Position numbers and translations under genes: made by a program
Shown: positions 1 through 13,200 of the stretch, in pieces
How the letters are laid out: each line of letters opens with the position of its first letter
How positions within the stretch are numbered: the first letter of the stretch is position 1
From: an uncultured Oscillospiraceae bacterium
GTDB lineage: Bacteria > Bacillota > Clostridia > Oscillospirales > Oscillospiraceae
DNA: 64,000 bases
Reading direction: 5' to 3'
Assembly (NCBI GenBank): GCA_947627325.1
Contig: CANQVO010000003.1
Span: forward strand, 107,263-171,262
The notes under the pieces: model-generated
What the model saw: the letters and a program-made list of their open reading frames with translations, nothing else
What the model was told of the DNA's origin: nothing
Database searches by the model: none

Positions 1-2
1 TG

Positions 3-3000
3 GTGGGCAACGGCACCATCACCAACATGGGCGACAACACCGCCGGACAGTTCGGCAACGGCACCAACTCCGGCACCCAGGGCACCACCGCCATGGGCTA
101 CCGCGCCATGGCCATCGCCAGCGGCGCCAACGCCGGGTACGCCATCAGCTACCTCACCGAGGCCACCAAGGACGGGGCCTACGTGCGGGTGGCCAACTAC
201 AAGAACAACAACGACGTCACCGCCAACCTCTACGGCTGGGGCCAGATCAACGGCGTGTTCAACGCCGCCGGCGACGACGGCGCCCCCATCACCAGCAACG
301 TCAACCTGCCCATCCGCATCACCGCCGACCTGGCCTCCTCCATGAGCGACGAGAAGCTCTACCGCGGCCAGATCGTGACCATGGGCGGCGGCTCCGCCTT
401 CTTCAGCCAGGACCGCTCCGGCGAACTGGTGATGTACGGCAACAGCAACGCCTACGGCCAGCAGGGCAACAACAGCCTCGGCGCCGTTGGCGCGGCGGGC
501 ACCCACGTCCTGAAGGCCGACACCAACGAGGAGCTCAACGACGCTCTGAGCGTGGATACCGCCACCGGCGGCTACTTCACCAGCCTGGTGGACAGCGATG
601 GCTACGTTTGGGCCTTCGGCCAGAACAACGTCCGCCAGCTGGGCAATCAGGGCCTGACCACGCCGTACAGCGCCGTGGCCCGCCGGGTGGTGGGGAACTT
701 CACCCTGGACGCCGCCACCTATGAGGCCACCCTGATCACGCCCGCCGACGCGGCTCTGCCCGAGCTGGACAGCGCCTACGGCTCCAGCGTGGACCTGGGC
801 CAGATCTACACCCTCACCTACACCTGGGGCAACGGTCAGACCGGCTTCAACCTCCTGGGCAAGGTCGGCGGGGCGGACGCCTCCATCGTGCGCTGCGCGC
901 TGAAGGACGTGGACGCCCACGCCGGGGCCGGCGTCTACACCGTCACCCACAAGAGCCTGGACGAGCGCGTGGCCACGGTGGACGCCGCCGGGGTGGTCAC
1001 CGCCGTGGGCTACGGCGAGACGTACATCCTCACCACCGTTATAAACGGCGGCGCCAGCTACACCCTCCAGTTCCGCGTCCACGTGGCCGAGCCCTTCCAC
1101 ATCGGCTGGTACGAGCGGGTCTACCATGTGGACAGCGACACCGACCCCTACACCTACGAGCTCCAGGTCAAGCACTCCGCCCAGGCGTATGCCACCGTGG
1201 CGGTGGGCGAGGACTACACCCTGGCGCTGAAGGCGGACGGCACCGTGTGGGCCTGGGGCCGCAACACCTACGGCCAGCTGGGCACCGGGAACGGCACCCG
1301 GGGCGGCCTGGAGTCCGCGCCCCAGCAGCTGGTGTTCCAGAAGCAGCTGGGCTACCAGAAGAACGCCTCCATCCACAACGACCAGCTGGAGGACTTCTAC
1401 ACCGTGGCCGGGTACAGGCGGGCGCTGACCGCCTCCGCCTCCGGCTCCACCGCCAGCAGTCAGAACTACCGGGATCTGACCAACGGGTACACGGCGGTGT
1501 ACACCGAGAATATGCCCATCGTGAAGATCGCCGCCGGGATGGACTTCGCCATGGCTATCGACGGGGAGGGCACCCTCTACACCTGGGGCCGCAACACCGC
1601 CGGCCAGATCGGCAACGGCCAGCTGTCCGTCAAGCAGACCGGGGACGAGGTCTTCTACGCCAGCCCCACCCCCGTGGAGTTCTTCCGGGATCTGAAGTCC
1701 AGCACCGGGGACAACACCGCCCTGCCCATCGTGGACATCTTCGCTGGCGCCGTCAGCGTCAGCGACGGCCGCGCCGGCTCCCACAACGAGAGCTACGCCA
1801 TGGCCATCAGCCAGACCGGAGACCTCTTCGTATGGGGCACCTCCGGCTCCAACCAGGTCATTGGGCCCAACGGCCAGAACAAGGAGCCCTTCTACGCCGC
1901 GCCCAGCCGGATCGTGGACGTGTCCGGCACCAGCCAGGGGACCATCTACGCCCTGGACCAGGAGGGCCGCCTGCTCAGCTGGGACAACACCGCGGTGTCC
2001 ACCGGCAGCGTCATTTACAGCGACAGTCTGCCCGATAACGCTCGGGCGGTGGACCTGGACGGCGGCCGGGGCAACACCTTCTACACCGTCTGGGACGGCT
2101 CGGCCACGAAGGTCTACGGCCGCCGGGACAACACCTACGGCCAGCTGGGCAACACCGGCAACACCAACCACAGCACCTATGTGCTCCTGAATGAGCTGAC
2201 CGGCGCCGACGTCAAGTCCATCACCGGCGGCATGAGCACCATGGCCGTCACCGGCGAGGGCAAGCTGCTGGCCTCCGGCCTCAACGCCAACGGCGAGCTG
2301 GGCGACAACTCCCGGGCCGACCGGGCCGGGTTCCTCAGCGTCATGGCCGGCCAGGCGGAGGAGTATCTGGCCACCGCCTATGTCAACGCCGGACAGCTGG
2401 ACCAGAGCGTGACCGTGAACGGCCACACCGTCACCTACGGCCACACCGAAGGCGGTCTGCTCCAGCCGACAGTGGACGGCGCCAACGTCACCTTCGCCAT
2501 CCAGGCCGACCCCGGCTTCCAGGTGGACAAGATCCGCGTGGACGGCGTGGAACAGCCCGTGGCGTACACCCTGCCGCTCTACAACGTCAGCGCCGACCAG
2601 GTGGTGGAGGTCGTCTTCGCCATGAGCATGGACCGGGTGGTGTATGCCGACACCGGCATGGGCCTGGATCTGGATATGGCCTCCGGCGGAAAGGCCCTGG
2701 GCCTGAGTTCCGCCATTCTGGAAGACGGCAGTGTCTACAACTGGGGCAACAACGACCTGGGCCAGATCGGCAACCGCGTCGTGGGCCAGGGCGCTTTGGA
2801 CACCTCCTCCGACAAGCTGGTGCCCAACTATGTGGACGGCTATAAGCTGGTTCTGGAGAACGAGGCCGAGGGCGTTCACAACAACCGCCTGGTGGCGGTC
2901 TACGAACAGCAGAGCGGCCAGAGCGTCACCGCCAACTGGAAGCTCCACCCAGTGATCTACTACTTCAACGTCTACAACGAGATGCCGGTGGAGCGCAACC

Positions 3001-4290
3001 GCTTTGCCAAGTACGTCTTCGCCACCAGCGATCCCACCGTGGTCACCGTGGACGCGGAGGGCCGCCTCACCTACACCGGCGTGGGCCAGGCCACCATCCT
3101 TATCCAGGAGATCCCCGACCCCGCCTTTGAAAAGGACGTGGGCGCGGGTCTGAAGACCCTGCTCCAGGTGGAGGTCCTGCCCGACAACACCAACTACTAC
3201 GAAAAGACCGCCAACGGCGAGTACAAGCTGGACGAGAACGGCCAGCGGATCCTGGCCTACAACCTGGTGGCCCCCGCCCTGGCCTCCGGGCTGGAGTTCA
3301 GCATCGTCCTGTCCGCCACCGGCTATGTCTACACCTTCGGCTCCAACGCCTCCGGCCAGCTGGGCGAGTCCACCTTCGACATCGCCAACGAGGACCACTA
3401 CGTCAACGTCAAGACCGGCTCGGGCAACATGATCAACATGGTCTCCGTGGCCGCGGGCAACAACTACGCCCTGGCCGCCAGCGCCCAAGGCTACGCCTAC
3501 GCCTGGGGCCAGAACACTAGGGGCTCCCTGGGCCTCAACCGGGAGATCAGCTCCAGCGCCCGCTGGCACAGCCCGCAGAGGATCTACGGCCCCGGCGGCA
3601 AGGGCTACCTGGGCGACGAGTCCACCGGCAAGGTCATCAAGGTCTACGCCTACGGCAACTCCTCCGCCGCCCTCACCGAGCGGGGCGAGGTCTACGTCTG
3701 GGGTGACAGCTCCAACTACCAGCTGGGCGCCCGGGACGACGCGGACGCCTATCGGACGCCCACCAAGGTGCCCGGGGTGAACAACGCCATCGACGTGTAC
3801 CTGTCGGAGAACAATATGCTCATCCTCATGGCGGACACCTCCGTGTGGGTCTCCGGCGCGGACATCACCCGCATCAAGGGCTGGGGCGATCTGGATCTCA
3901 GCGGCCAGGAGCGGGTCTACGAGCAGGACGGCGCCACCACCTACACCCGCTATCCCATGCCCATGCTGGGCCCCGTGGACGCCGCCGAACAGCCCACCCA
4001 GCCCACCCAGCTGATGGAGCAGGTGGTCTACGCCGGACTGGGCACCCACCAGGCCATCCTCATGACCGAAGAGCTCAAGACGCCGGACGGCTCCGTTGTC
4101 CGGCCCACCCGGCCCACCGCCCCGGCCACCGCCGACGCGGACGCCCTGGCCCAGTACCAGGCCGACATGGCCCAGTACGAGAGCCAGATGCGGGAATACC
4201 TGAAGGCCTTCTCTTACAGCAAGCACCTCTACCTGCTGGGCCAGGATGTGGACGGGGTGCTGGGCACCCTGCTGGCCGACGACGAGGCCG
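3..4290 (+). repeat. RCC1 beta-propeller array, first block (about 14 motifs)
   Basis: About 14 RCC1-type blades lie in residues 1-1430, for example VWAWGRNTYGQLG near 1,245 and LYTWGRNTAGQIG near 1,580. Each is preceded by a hydrophobic strand with AxGxxHxxAL-like character, typical of RCC1 (PF00415/PF13540). Some blades are degenerate (LFVWGTSGSNQVIG, LYLLGQDVDGVLG). Interspersed are Big_2-like Ig segments (about 945-1,100 and 3,019-3,180; pattern DxxVATVDAxGxVTAVGxG) and one InlB B-repeat-like segment (about 2,395-2,630; ending VVEVVFA). Seven blades per propeller is usual for RCC1, so this would make about two propellers. Propeller closure cannot be judged from sequence alone. Confidence 0.88.
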
Positions 4291-7200
4291 TGGAGCGCCA
4301 CGCCCCTGGCCTGGGGACCACCGGGCAGTACGTCAACCTGCCCACGGAGTACCGCTACTTCCAGCGGGCGGAGTACGACCGCCTGGTGGAGCTGGCTCAG
4401 AGCGCCTACGAGTCGGTCACCCGCTACACCTCCCGGTATGACAGCCAGTGGCAGGAGAAGAAGGCGAAGTTCGACCAGTATTATCAGGAGTTCTATGAAC
4501 AGCTGCAGCGGCAGGCCACCGATCCCAGCCACGAGCCCACCCGCAGCGAGGTGCTGACCGCCATGTGGAACGCCACCCGGGTCAGCCGCCTCGCACCGCC
4601 GGAGGAGCAGGCGCGGGCCGAGGCCATCAAGGAGGTCTACCAGTACATCACCACCAACCCCGACTGGATCGAAAACGCCCTGGAGGACACGGTGGCGGCC
4701 ATTGAGGACGCCTACCAGACCTACGCCGAGACCCTCGCCCAGAAGGAGGCGGGGGAGGCGGAGATGGACGCCTACAACAAGGAGTACAGCGCCTGGCTGG
4801 CCCTCATCCAGGAGATCCAGAACTACGAGGAGGACGGGACCAACATCTACCATAACTACGAGGGCATCCTCAACGCCCTGACCGCGGCGGAGGCCGATTT
4901 GGAGAGCGCCAACGAGGCCCAGAGCAAGGCCAACGCCGCCCAGCTCACCGCTGGGAACCAGTTGACCAACGCCACCGCCGAGAAGGAGCGGATCCTGGAG
5001 GAGAAGCGGGTGATGGAGGAGAACGCCGAGGCCGCCGGCACCCTCAACGACCCCGACTACCTTGCCAATCTGCGGGCCAAGGAGAAGGAGGCCGGGGAGG
5101 CCGAGCACCTGGAGCAGGACGCCCGGAACGTGGTGAACGGCCGGTACTACAAGTACGCCACCGATGAAAACGGCGGCATCGTCTACGCCACCATCCACAA
5201 CGTGGACCGCGTCCTGGACGAGGCCACCGGCGCCGTCACCTACCAGGTGTGGAACCCCGACGGCACCCTGATGAGCGACACCGACTACACCATCGACGCC
5301 AACGGCGATCTGCTGTCCATCGAGGGCAACCCCATCCCGCTGGTGAAGAAGGACGACGCCCACTGGGTGGAGAAGGGCACCCTCCAGCTGCTCAACGAGG
5401 CCAACCAGCTCCAGCACTTGAGCAAGGCCGCCTACGACGAGGCTCTGGACCGCTCCAACAACTCCGAGGAGTACAAGGCGTTCCGCCGCCTGCTCCAGAT
5501 CATCCAGATCGAGACGGACGACTCCCTGGACGGCTACCCCTACGCCATCGACCTCCACGCCGACGGCACCTACGACCGCCTGGGCACGCCTAGCCGCTGG
5601 ACCGGCGAGCGGGACTACCACGGTGTGACGGTGAACTTTGCCGACCTGGAGCTGCAGAACATCCAGCTGGAGCAGTACTCCACCCTGGTGGCCCACCAGG
5701 AGCTGGCCGCCAGCAACCTGGCCAGCAGTACCGACAGCGTCCGGCTGATGCAGGCCAAGCTCACCAACCTGGCCAACGAGATCGAGTACGCCCGGGACTA
5801 CCTGGGCTACCAGGAGAAGGTCTCCCGGATGACGGTGAGCTTTACCGTCACCCAGCCCGGCGGCACCTCCTCCAGCGACCTGCCCGCGCCCGACCAGTAT
5901 AAGCTCACCACCTACGAGGAATACACCAACCAGGTGCTCACCCAGGGCACCACGGTGACCCACACCATCGCCGCCCACGACGACGTCTCCAGCGGCCACA
6001 GCGACGACTTCCACGACCTCTACACCCAGGCCGTGGCGGACTACGCCGCCTTTGCCGCGATGGCCCGCCTGGGCGAGGCGGACGCCGACCAGCTGGTGGA
6101 TATGTCCACCTACGGCGAACAGCTCCGGGCCCGGGCCGACGCCCTGGCCGCCCAGGCCAAGAGCATCAGCAAGTGGGCCTCCGGCGACCTCTACGACGCC
6201 TATATGGAGGCGCGCAAGAGCAGTACCAAGTCCGCCGAGGACCTGCTGGGTTCGGGCAAGACCGGCGAACTGGACAACCACCTCACCGGCCTGAGCTTCC
6301 AGAACCAGACCATCGTCAACGAGATCGTCTCGGTCTACGCCGGGTCCATGTACACCGGCGCCATCACCGAGGACGGCTACATCTACCTCTGGGGCACCAA
6401 CGGGGACACCAGCGGGCGGGGCTCCATCCTGGGCAACCAGGAGACCACCGGCGTGGCCGCCGAGCCCGGGCTGGTGTATAAGAAGGAGATCGGCACCGAC
6501 TACATCAGCCAGATCGTCCGCCTGGGGACCAACTCCGGCTCTAACCTCAACCGCCATATGCTGGCCCACAAGGACACCGGCACCACCATGGCCTGGGGCA
6601 ACAACACCAAGGGCCAGCTGGGCAACCGCACCACCGTGCCGGCCAACGTGCCCGTGGTGGTGGGCAGCGGCGATCTGTCCATCGAGTCCACCATCACCCT
6701 GAACCTCCAGAGCACCCGGGAGAAGGACACCGCCCTGCTGGAGTTGGGCACCGCCTACCTGATGGTCTACAACAACGCCACCAGCGGCAGTACCTACGAC
6801 TGGAAGACCCTGGACGACTCCATCGCCGACGTGGCCCCCGTGCCCAACGACGCCTCCCGCGCCACCATCACCGCCGTGCGGGAGGGCGAGACCCGCGTCC
6901 TGGCGGAGAACACCGTCACCGGCCAGATCGTCTTCACCCGGGTCATCGTCACCGACGGCGTCACCTACCCGCAGCTGGCGCTGGGCCGGGACACCACCAC
7001 CGCTCTGAAGAAGAACGGCACCGTCTGGGCCTGGGGCGACAACACCTATCGGGAGATCTCCGACGGCACCGGCGGCGTGCCGCTGGGTGAGTACACCGGC
7101 GTCACCTACGGCACCGGCAAGCTGGGCCTGGGCTCCAACCAGAGCCTGATCACCGTGCCCGTACAGCTCAACTACTACTACAACAGCCCGGACTACATCA

Positions 7201-10200
7201 ACCCCGACTCCACCGAACAGCGCCGCATCTTCAAGAACATCACTAAGATCAGCGCCGGCGACAGCCATATGCTGGCGGTGGACACCGAGGGCGTGGTCTA
7301 CGCCTGGGGCGACAACACCTACGGCCAGCTGGGCTACGCCCCCGGCATCCTGCCCAGGAGCAGTTACCCCGTCCGGGTCCAGATTTTCAACGATGTGACC
7401 GGCCTGCCCGTCACCAACATCATCTCGGTGGCCGCCGGGTCCAACCACTCCCTGGCCCTGACCAACACCGGCGAAGTGTACGCCTGGGGCAACAACAGTT
7501 CCGGCCAGCTGGGCCGGGGCACCACCTCCGACTACTCCAAGTACGCCGGGATCAGCGAGGGCGTCTTTGACAACCGGGACTTCGAACCCAAGCGGATGAA
7601 CGGCTTCAAGCAGCTGGCCCTCACCGGCGTGCTGGATATGGCCGCCACCGTCAACGCCACCGCCGTGCTGTTGGTGGACGGCACCGTCTGGACCGTGGGC
7701 TCCAACGAGTACGGCCAGCTGGGCGCGGGGTACCTCTACACCGAGGGCGTGACCCTGGGCCAGGAGAAGCGGGTGGACGTCTCCAGCGGCGTCCAGCTGA
7801 GCGCCGACGAGCTCCGCGGCGCCGCCCAGTACGTCAACGGCAAGCAGATCAACCTGGGCATGAGCGGCGACCTGATCCAGGTGGCCACCTCCGCCGACGC
7901 GCTGGACGCCGCCGGGCGGGCCATGTCCGCCGAGCCCATCATGAACATCAACCGGGTCATCGGCCGGGGCTACAACTTCGCCATCATCACCGAGGGGAAG
8001 AACGCCTACGTCTGGGGCAACAACGACACCAGCCAGCTGGGCGCGGGCGAGTGGAACCAGCGGGTGGACGTGGCCGACCGCTACAACGGCGAGACGGTCT
8101 TCAGCGGCCAGTTCTCCGCCCAGGAGATGGTCCAGAACCACAAGTACGCCGTCCGGCCGGTGAAGCTCCAGACCAACGACATCGGCGGCGGCGCTCTGGA
8201 GAACGTCATCGAGGTCTCCATGGGCGGCTATGTGGGCGGCGCCACCCAGGGCCTGGCCATGACCATGGAGGTGGAGTACGACTACTCCGGCGGTCAGGAG
8301 ACGGTGAGCAACCGCACATACAGCACCTACGCCTGGGGCTCCAACGACCACTACAAGGCCGGCTTCACCAGCACCCGGCCCATGACCCGCGCCGTCAAAT
8401 TCGACCCCTTCGCCGAGCGCAGTGTGACGGATACCGCCGGGCCCACCCTGTCCCGGGACGAGAACTCCGCGCCCATCAAGTCCATGGCCGCCGGCGGCAA
8501 CCACTCCGCGGGCTATGACACCAACGGCATCGTCTACACCTGGGGCAACAACGAGTACGGCCAGCTGGGCAACTTCGAGTACTGGACTCCGGAGAAGAAG
8601 GGCGGCGTGGTGGACAGCGCCTATCCCACCCAGGTGGACGAGGAACACATCGCCATCTTCCAGGTGGACACCACCCGGGTGGACGGCGAGGTCTCCGAGA
8701 CGCAGACGGAGAACTACCACTTCCAGGTGAAGATGCACGAGGCGGATGAGGAAGTCGCGCCCACCCAGTTCATCGGCAAGTATATGTACTCTTTCAGCGT
8801 GGACAAGGAAGTGGACGAGGAGAAGACCCTCCAGCTCAAGTACAAGGTGCTGGACGACTCCGTGGCCCAGCTGGACAACATCTACACCGCCGACACGGGC
8901 GCCCACGCCGCCGGGACCCGGGAACTGGACGTGAAGTACAGCGACGACGCGCTCCACCAGCGCATCGAGACCTATAAGAACGTCGTCCTCAAGCAGCCCC
9001 TGGACGAGAACAACTTCGGCACCACCCGGGTGCTGGCTATGTACGAGCCGGAGTCCAAGGAGGAGAGCGCCGGGACGGGCGACAACTCCAAGTCCGGCGT
9101 GGCCATCGTCAACCTGCTGGGCAAGGACGAGGACGTGATCTACTCCGAGGGCGAGGTCTCCATCGGCAAGCCCTTCCGCACCCTGCCCCAGGTGAGCGCC
9201 GGGGACGGCTTCACCGTGGCCCTGAACATCAAGGGCGACCTGCTGGTCTGGGGCGACAACACCTACGGCCAGCTGGGCCTGGGCACCAGCGACAACGACT
9301 CCATCACCCCCAAGGAGAACGCCGAACTGAAGCTGCAGATGAGCGTCTACCACGGCGACGACACCCACTACATCACCCAGGTGGCCGCCGGGGCCCGCCA
9401 CGTGCTGGCTCTGGACGACGTGGGCACCGTCTGGGTCTGGGGCGACAACTCCCAGGGCCAACTGGGCCTGGGCGAGAAGGGCGGCGTCTACCGCACGCCC
9501 ACCCCGCTGTCCGCGCTGGACTCCGAGGAGGAGCTGGGCCGCATCGTCTCCGTCTACGCCCTGAACAGCAGTTCCTACGCCGTGGACGCCCAGGGCACCC
9601 TCTACGCCTGGGGCTCCGGGGAGAGCTTCATGGGCCTGGACGACGTGGCCGGCGGCGGCGCCATGCCCGATCCCGACCCCGATGTGGAGGACGGCCTCCA
9701 GCGGGATTACAGCGTCATCGACAGCGCGGGCGTCCGCAGTTACGAGCCCACCCCGCTGTCCCTGCTGGCCCGCACCCTGGAGGTGGGCGACCGGTACATC
9801 CTCAAGGGCTCCGGCACCATCTGGACCCTGCCCAAGAACAGCAACAGCCCCGACGTGGAGCGGCTGAAGGACAGCGCCACCGGCGCGCCCAACAAGAACA
9901 TCGCCGCCATCGCCAGCCACTCCGATGACTACACCATGCAGGTCGTGGGCTCGGACGGCTCCGTGACCGAGGAGCCCCACAGCAGTTACCACCTGCTGGC
10001 CATCGACAAGAACGGCCTGCTGTGGAGCATGGGCGACAACTACTACGGCCAGACCGGCCAGGCGCTGAACGGCGCCGGGGACGCCACCGGCTCCAGCGAC
10101 GCGCTGGAGGCCGTGGTCACCCAGGACAACCAGGAGACCCCCGGGTTCCACCAGATGGGCAACCTGGCCCATGACGCCCAGGCCACCGGCGTCATCACCG

Positions 10201-13200
10201 ACATCGCCGCGGGCAACAACTTCTCCGCCGCCATCTCCAAAGAGGTGGTCAAGAGCCATAGCGATCCCACCTTCGACCACCAGTCCACCCTGGGTCTGGA
10301 GACGCTGGGCGTGATCGATCCCGCCACCAGCCAGGTCAAGATCACGGAGGAGCTCTGGGATAAGATCGAGGCGCATGACCCGGAGAGCAATAACTACACG
10401 AAGACCGTGATCCAGCGGCAGCCCTACTTCCTGGACGGCCAGCGGGTGGCCCAGACGGTGACCGCCTACACCGGGCCGGACACCGCCACCCTCCTGGACA
10501 GCTATACCTATCAGAAGGGTACCGACGCCGCCGTCACCACGGATGCGGCCACGTGGGCGGCCATCGAGGCGGACGGGAGCTGGACGAAGACGGAGACCAC
10601 CACCGTGGAGATCCGCACCGTCCAGAACGCCGCGGGCGGCCCGGGCGACACCGTGCTCATCCAGGTCACCACCACCGTCACCACCTATGCCAAGGAGATC
10701 GCCGGTGTGACCGAGGTCTACACCCACACCCTGGCTACCACCCCCTCGGACATCTACACCAAGACGGAAGCGGACGTGGAGACGGACATCTACACCCTCT
10801 ACACCTTCGGCGCCAACGCCAACGGCAAGCTGGCCCAGGGCAACCGGACGGACCCGGTAGGCGCCTCGGCCAAGTACCCCCTGGCGGTGGACTTCAACAC
10901 CGACGACGAGGGCAGCAACGACTCCAGCGTCATCATGGTCAACGCCGGGTCGGAGCACATGATCACCGTCAAGAAGGACGGCTATATGTGGTCGGCCGGT
11001 TACAACCAGAGCGGCCAGCTGGGCAACGTCACCCGGAACACCTCCAACGTGATGGTGATGGTGGGCGAGCAGTACGTCAACGTCACCCCCAGCGTCATCA
11101 ACCTGGCTAAGGGCCAGACCATCGGCATCAGCGAGATCGTCACCAACCGGGACAAGAAGCTGAAGGTCACCGCCCAGGCGGGCATCAACCTGCTGCTCAA
11201 GGGCAACGACAAGCAGGCCGACATGGGCAAGAACTGGAAGGCCAGCACCATGAACGAGAACATCCTGCTGGTCCGCACCGATGACGAGCTGCGCCAGGAC
11301 CTGGCCGACACCTCCTACGGCCACCCCGACTTCAACTTCACCAAGGCCGCCGCGGCGGAGATCACCGGCTCGGAGTATCGGGAGCGGCTGGACAAGCGCA
11401 TGGCCGACCTGAAGGCCACCTTCCAGGCCAACCACGTGCCCATGCTGGTCAACGAGACCATCGACCTGACCCGCCTGCTGGCCCCCGGCAAGTCCATGCC
11501 CAGCGGGCGCACCCTCATCGACGACGAGGCCCTCTACCTGTGGGCCAAGATGGGCGCGGAGAACGACGACTTCAGCCATCTGCTGAACGCCGCCAACTAC
11601 GCAAGCCCGCTGCCCGCCGGGATGACCTCGGCGGACGTGACCGCCCTGATCCAAGCTCTCACTGACCCCGCCCTCGGGCTCAACGTGGGCCTTGGGGACA
11701 ACATCTACGTCCAGCAGTTCATCGACAACAACGCCGACGCCCTGGTGAACCACACCGGCGTCAACCAGGCCGGGCGGCACTACTACTACAACGGCATGAC
11801 CGCCTCGCCCGAGGCCCCGCAGGTGGCCATCCGCAGCGACGAGAACGGCTTTGACAACTACTACATCACCGGCGTCTCCCTGGGTCAGACCATGATCCGG
11901 GTGAAGGTGCCCGGCATGAGCGCCTCCGCCTTCGTCCAGGTGAAGGTCATGGCCGACGCCAACGCCAAGACCAATCCCATGGTGGCCGTGGGCCAGACCC
12001 ACACCCTGGCTTTGAAGAGCGACGGCACCGTCTGGACCTGGGGCGACAACACCAACGGCCAGTTGGGCCGGGAGACCTATGACTCCATGGGCATGGTCAT
12101 CTTCCCCAACATGATCGAGTATGTGGTCAACAACAAGGATAACGGCAAGAACTACTTCCAGCGCCTGGACGAGGCCAACCAGCGCAAGGGGATCGTCACC
12201 CACTACGGCGACCTGATCACCGATTACGACAGCTGGGTGCTCTACGGCGACGGGGACACCGGCTTCCTCAACGAGGTGGGCTATCCCTGGGACGATCCCG
12301 ATCCCATCGTCTACATCGTGGCCGGGGCCAACGTGTCCTACGCCATGAGCGAGTCCGGCCGCATCTTCGCCTGGGGCGACAACAGCTACTACCAGCTGGG
12401 CGTGGGCAACGTCAGCGGCGACGTGCGCCGGCCCACCGAGGTGGTCTATCCCGTCACCTACACCGACGAGACAAGCGGCGAGGTGGTCACCGAGCTCCGG
12501 CCCGTGGGCCAGTCCGGCGGCACCCTGGACGTGAAGAGCACCTACGATGCCCAGACCGGCAAGTACCTGACCACCCTCTACTACACCGTGGTGAACAAGT
12601 CCGACAACACCGAGCAGGTCTTCGCCGCCGGACACGGCTTCACCGGCTACCGGCCCACCCAGATCTCCAACAGCGGCATGGGCTCCATCACCCAGATCTC
12701 CGCCGACTACGCCCTGGCCGGCGGCGAGGTGTGGCACTTCACCACCTCCGAGCCGGAGAAGGTCAGCGGCTTCAACGCCGGCCGGACCGGGGAGGAACTG
12801 CCTCAGGACCTGGCTATCATCAAGATCGCCGTGGGCGCTGAGCACCTGCTGGCCCTGGACGAGCTGGGCGGCGTGTGGGCCGTGGGCTCCAACGAGTACG
12901 GCCAGCTGGGCATCCGCGTCTCCGACGCCGACGAGCGGGGCGACAGCGAAGTTCCCGTCCGCGTGGAGGCCGGGGAGCAGGGCGTGGGCAAGCTGGGCGT
13001 TGGCGGGCCCAACGGCATGGTCAACGCCATGGTCACCGATATCGCCGCCGGTCAGTTCAGTTCCTACGCCCGCACCGAGGACGGCAAGGTCTGGGCCTGG
13101 GGCCGCAACGACCACGGCCAGTTGGGCCTGACGCCCAACCTGTCCGGCGGGGCCGCCCCCGAGCTCGCGGGCTACCCCAAGGCCGTGGACAAGGGCAGCC

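Noticed and set aside
3-5. GTG at position 3 as the start of the giant gene
   Set aside because: No ribosome binding site is visible, there is no signal peptide, and the sequence begins in the middle of an RCC1 blade.
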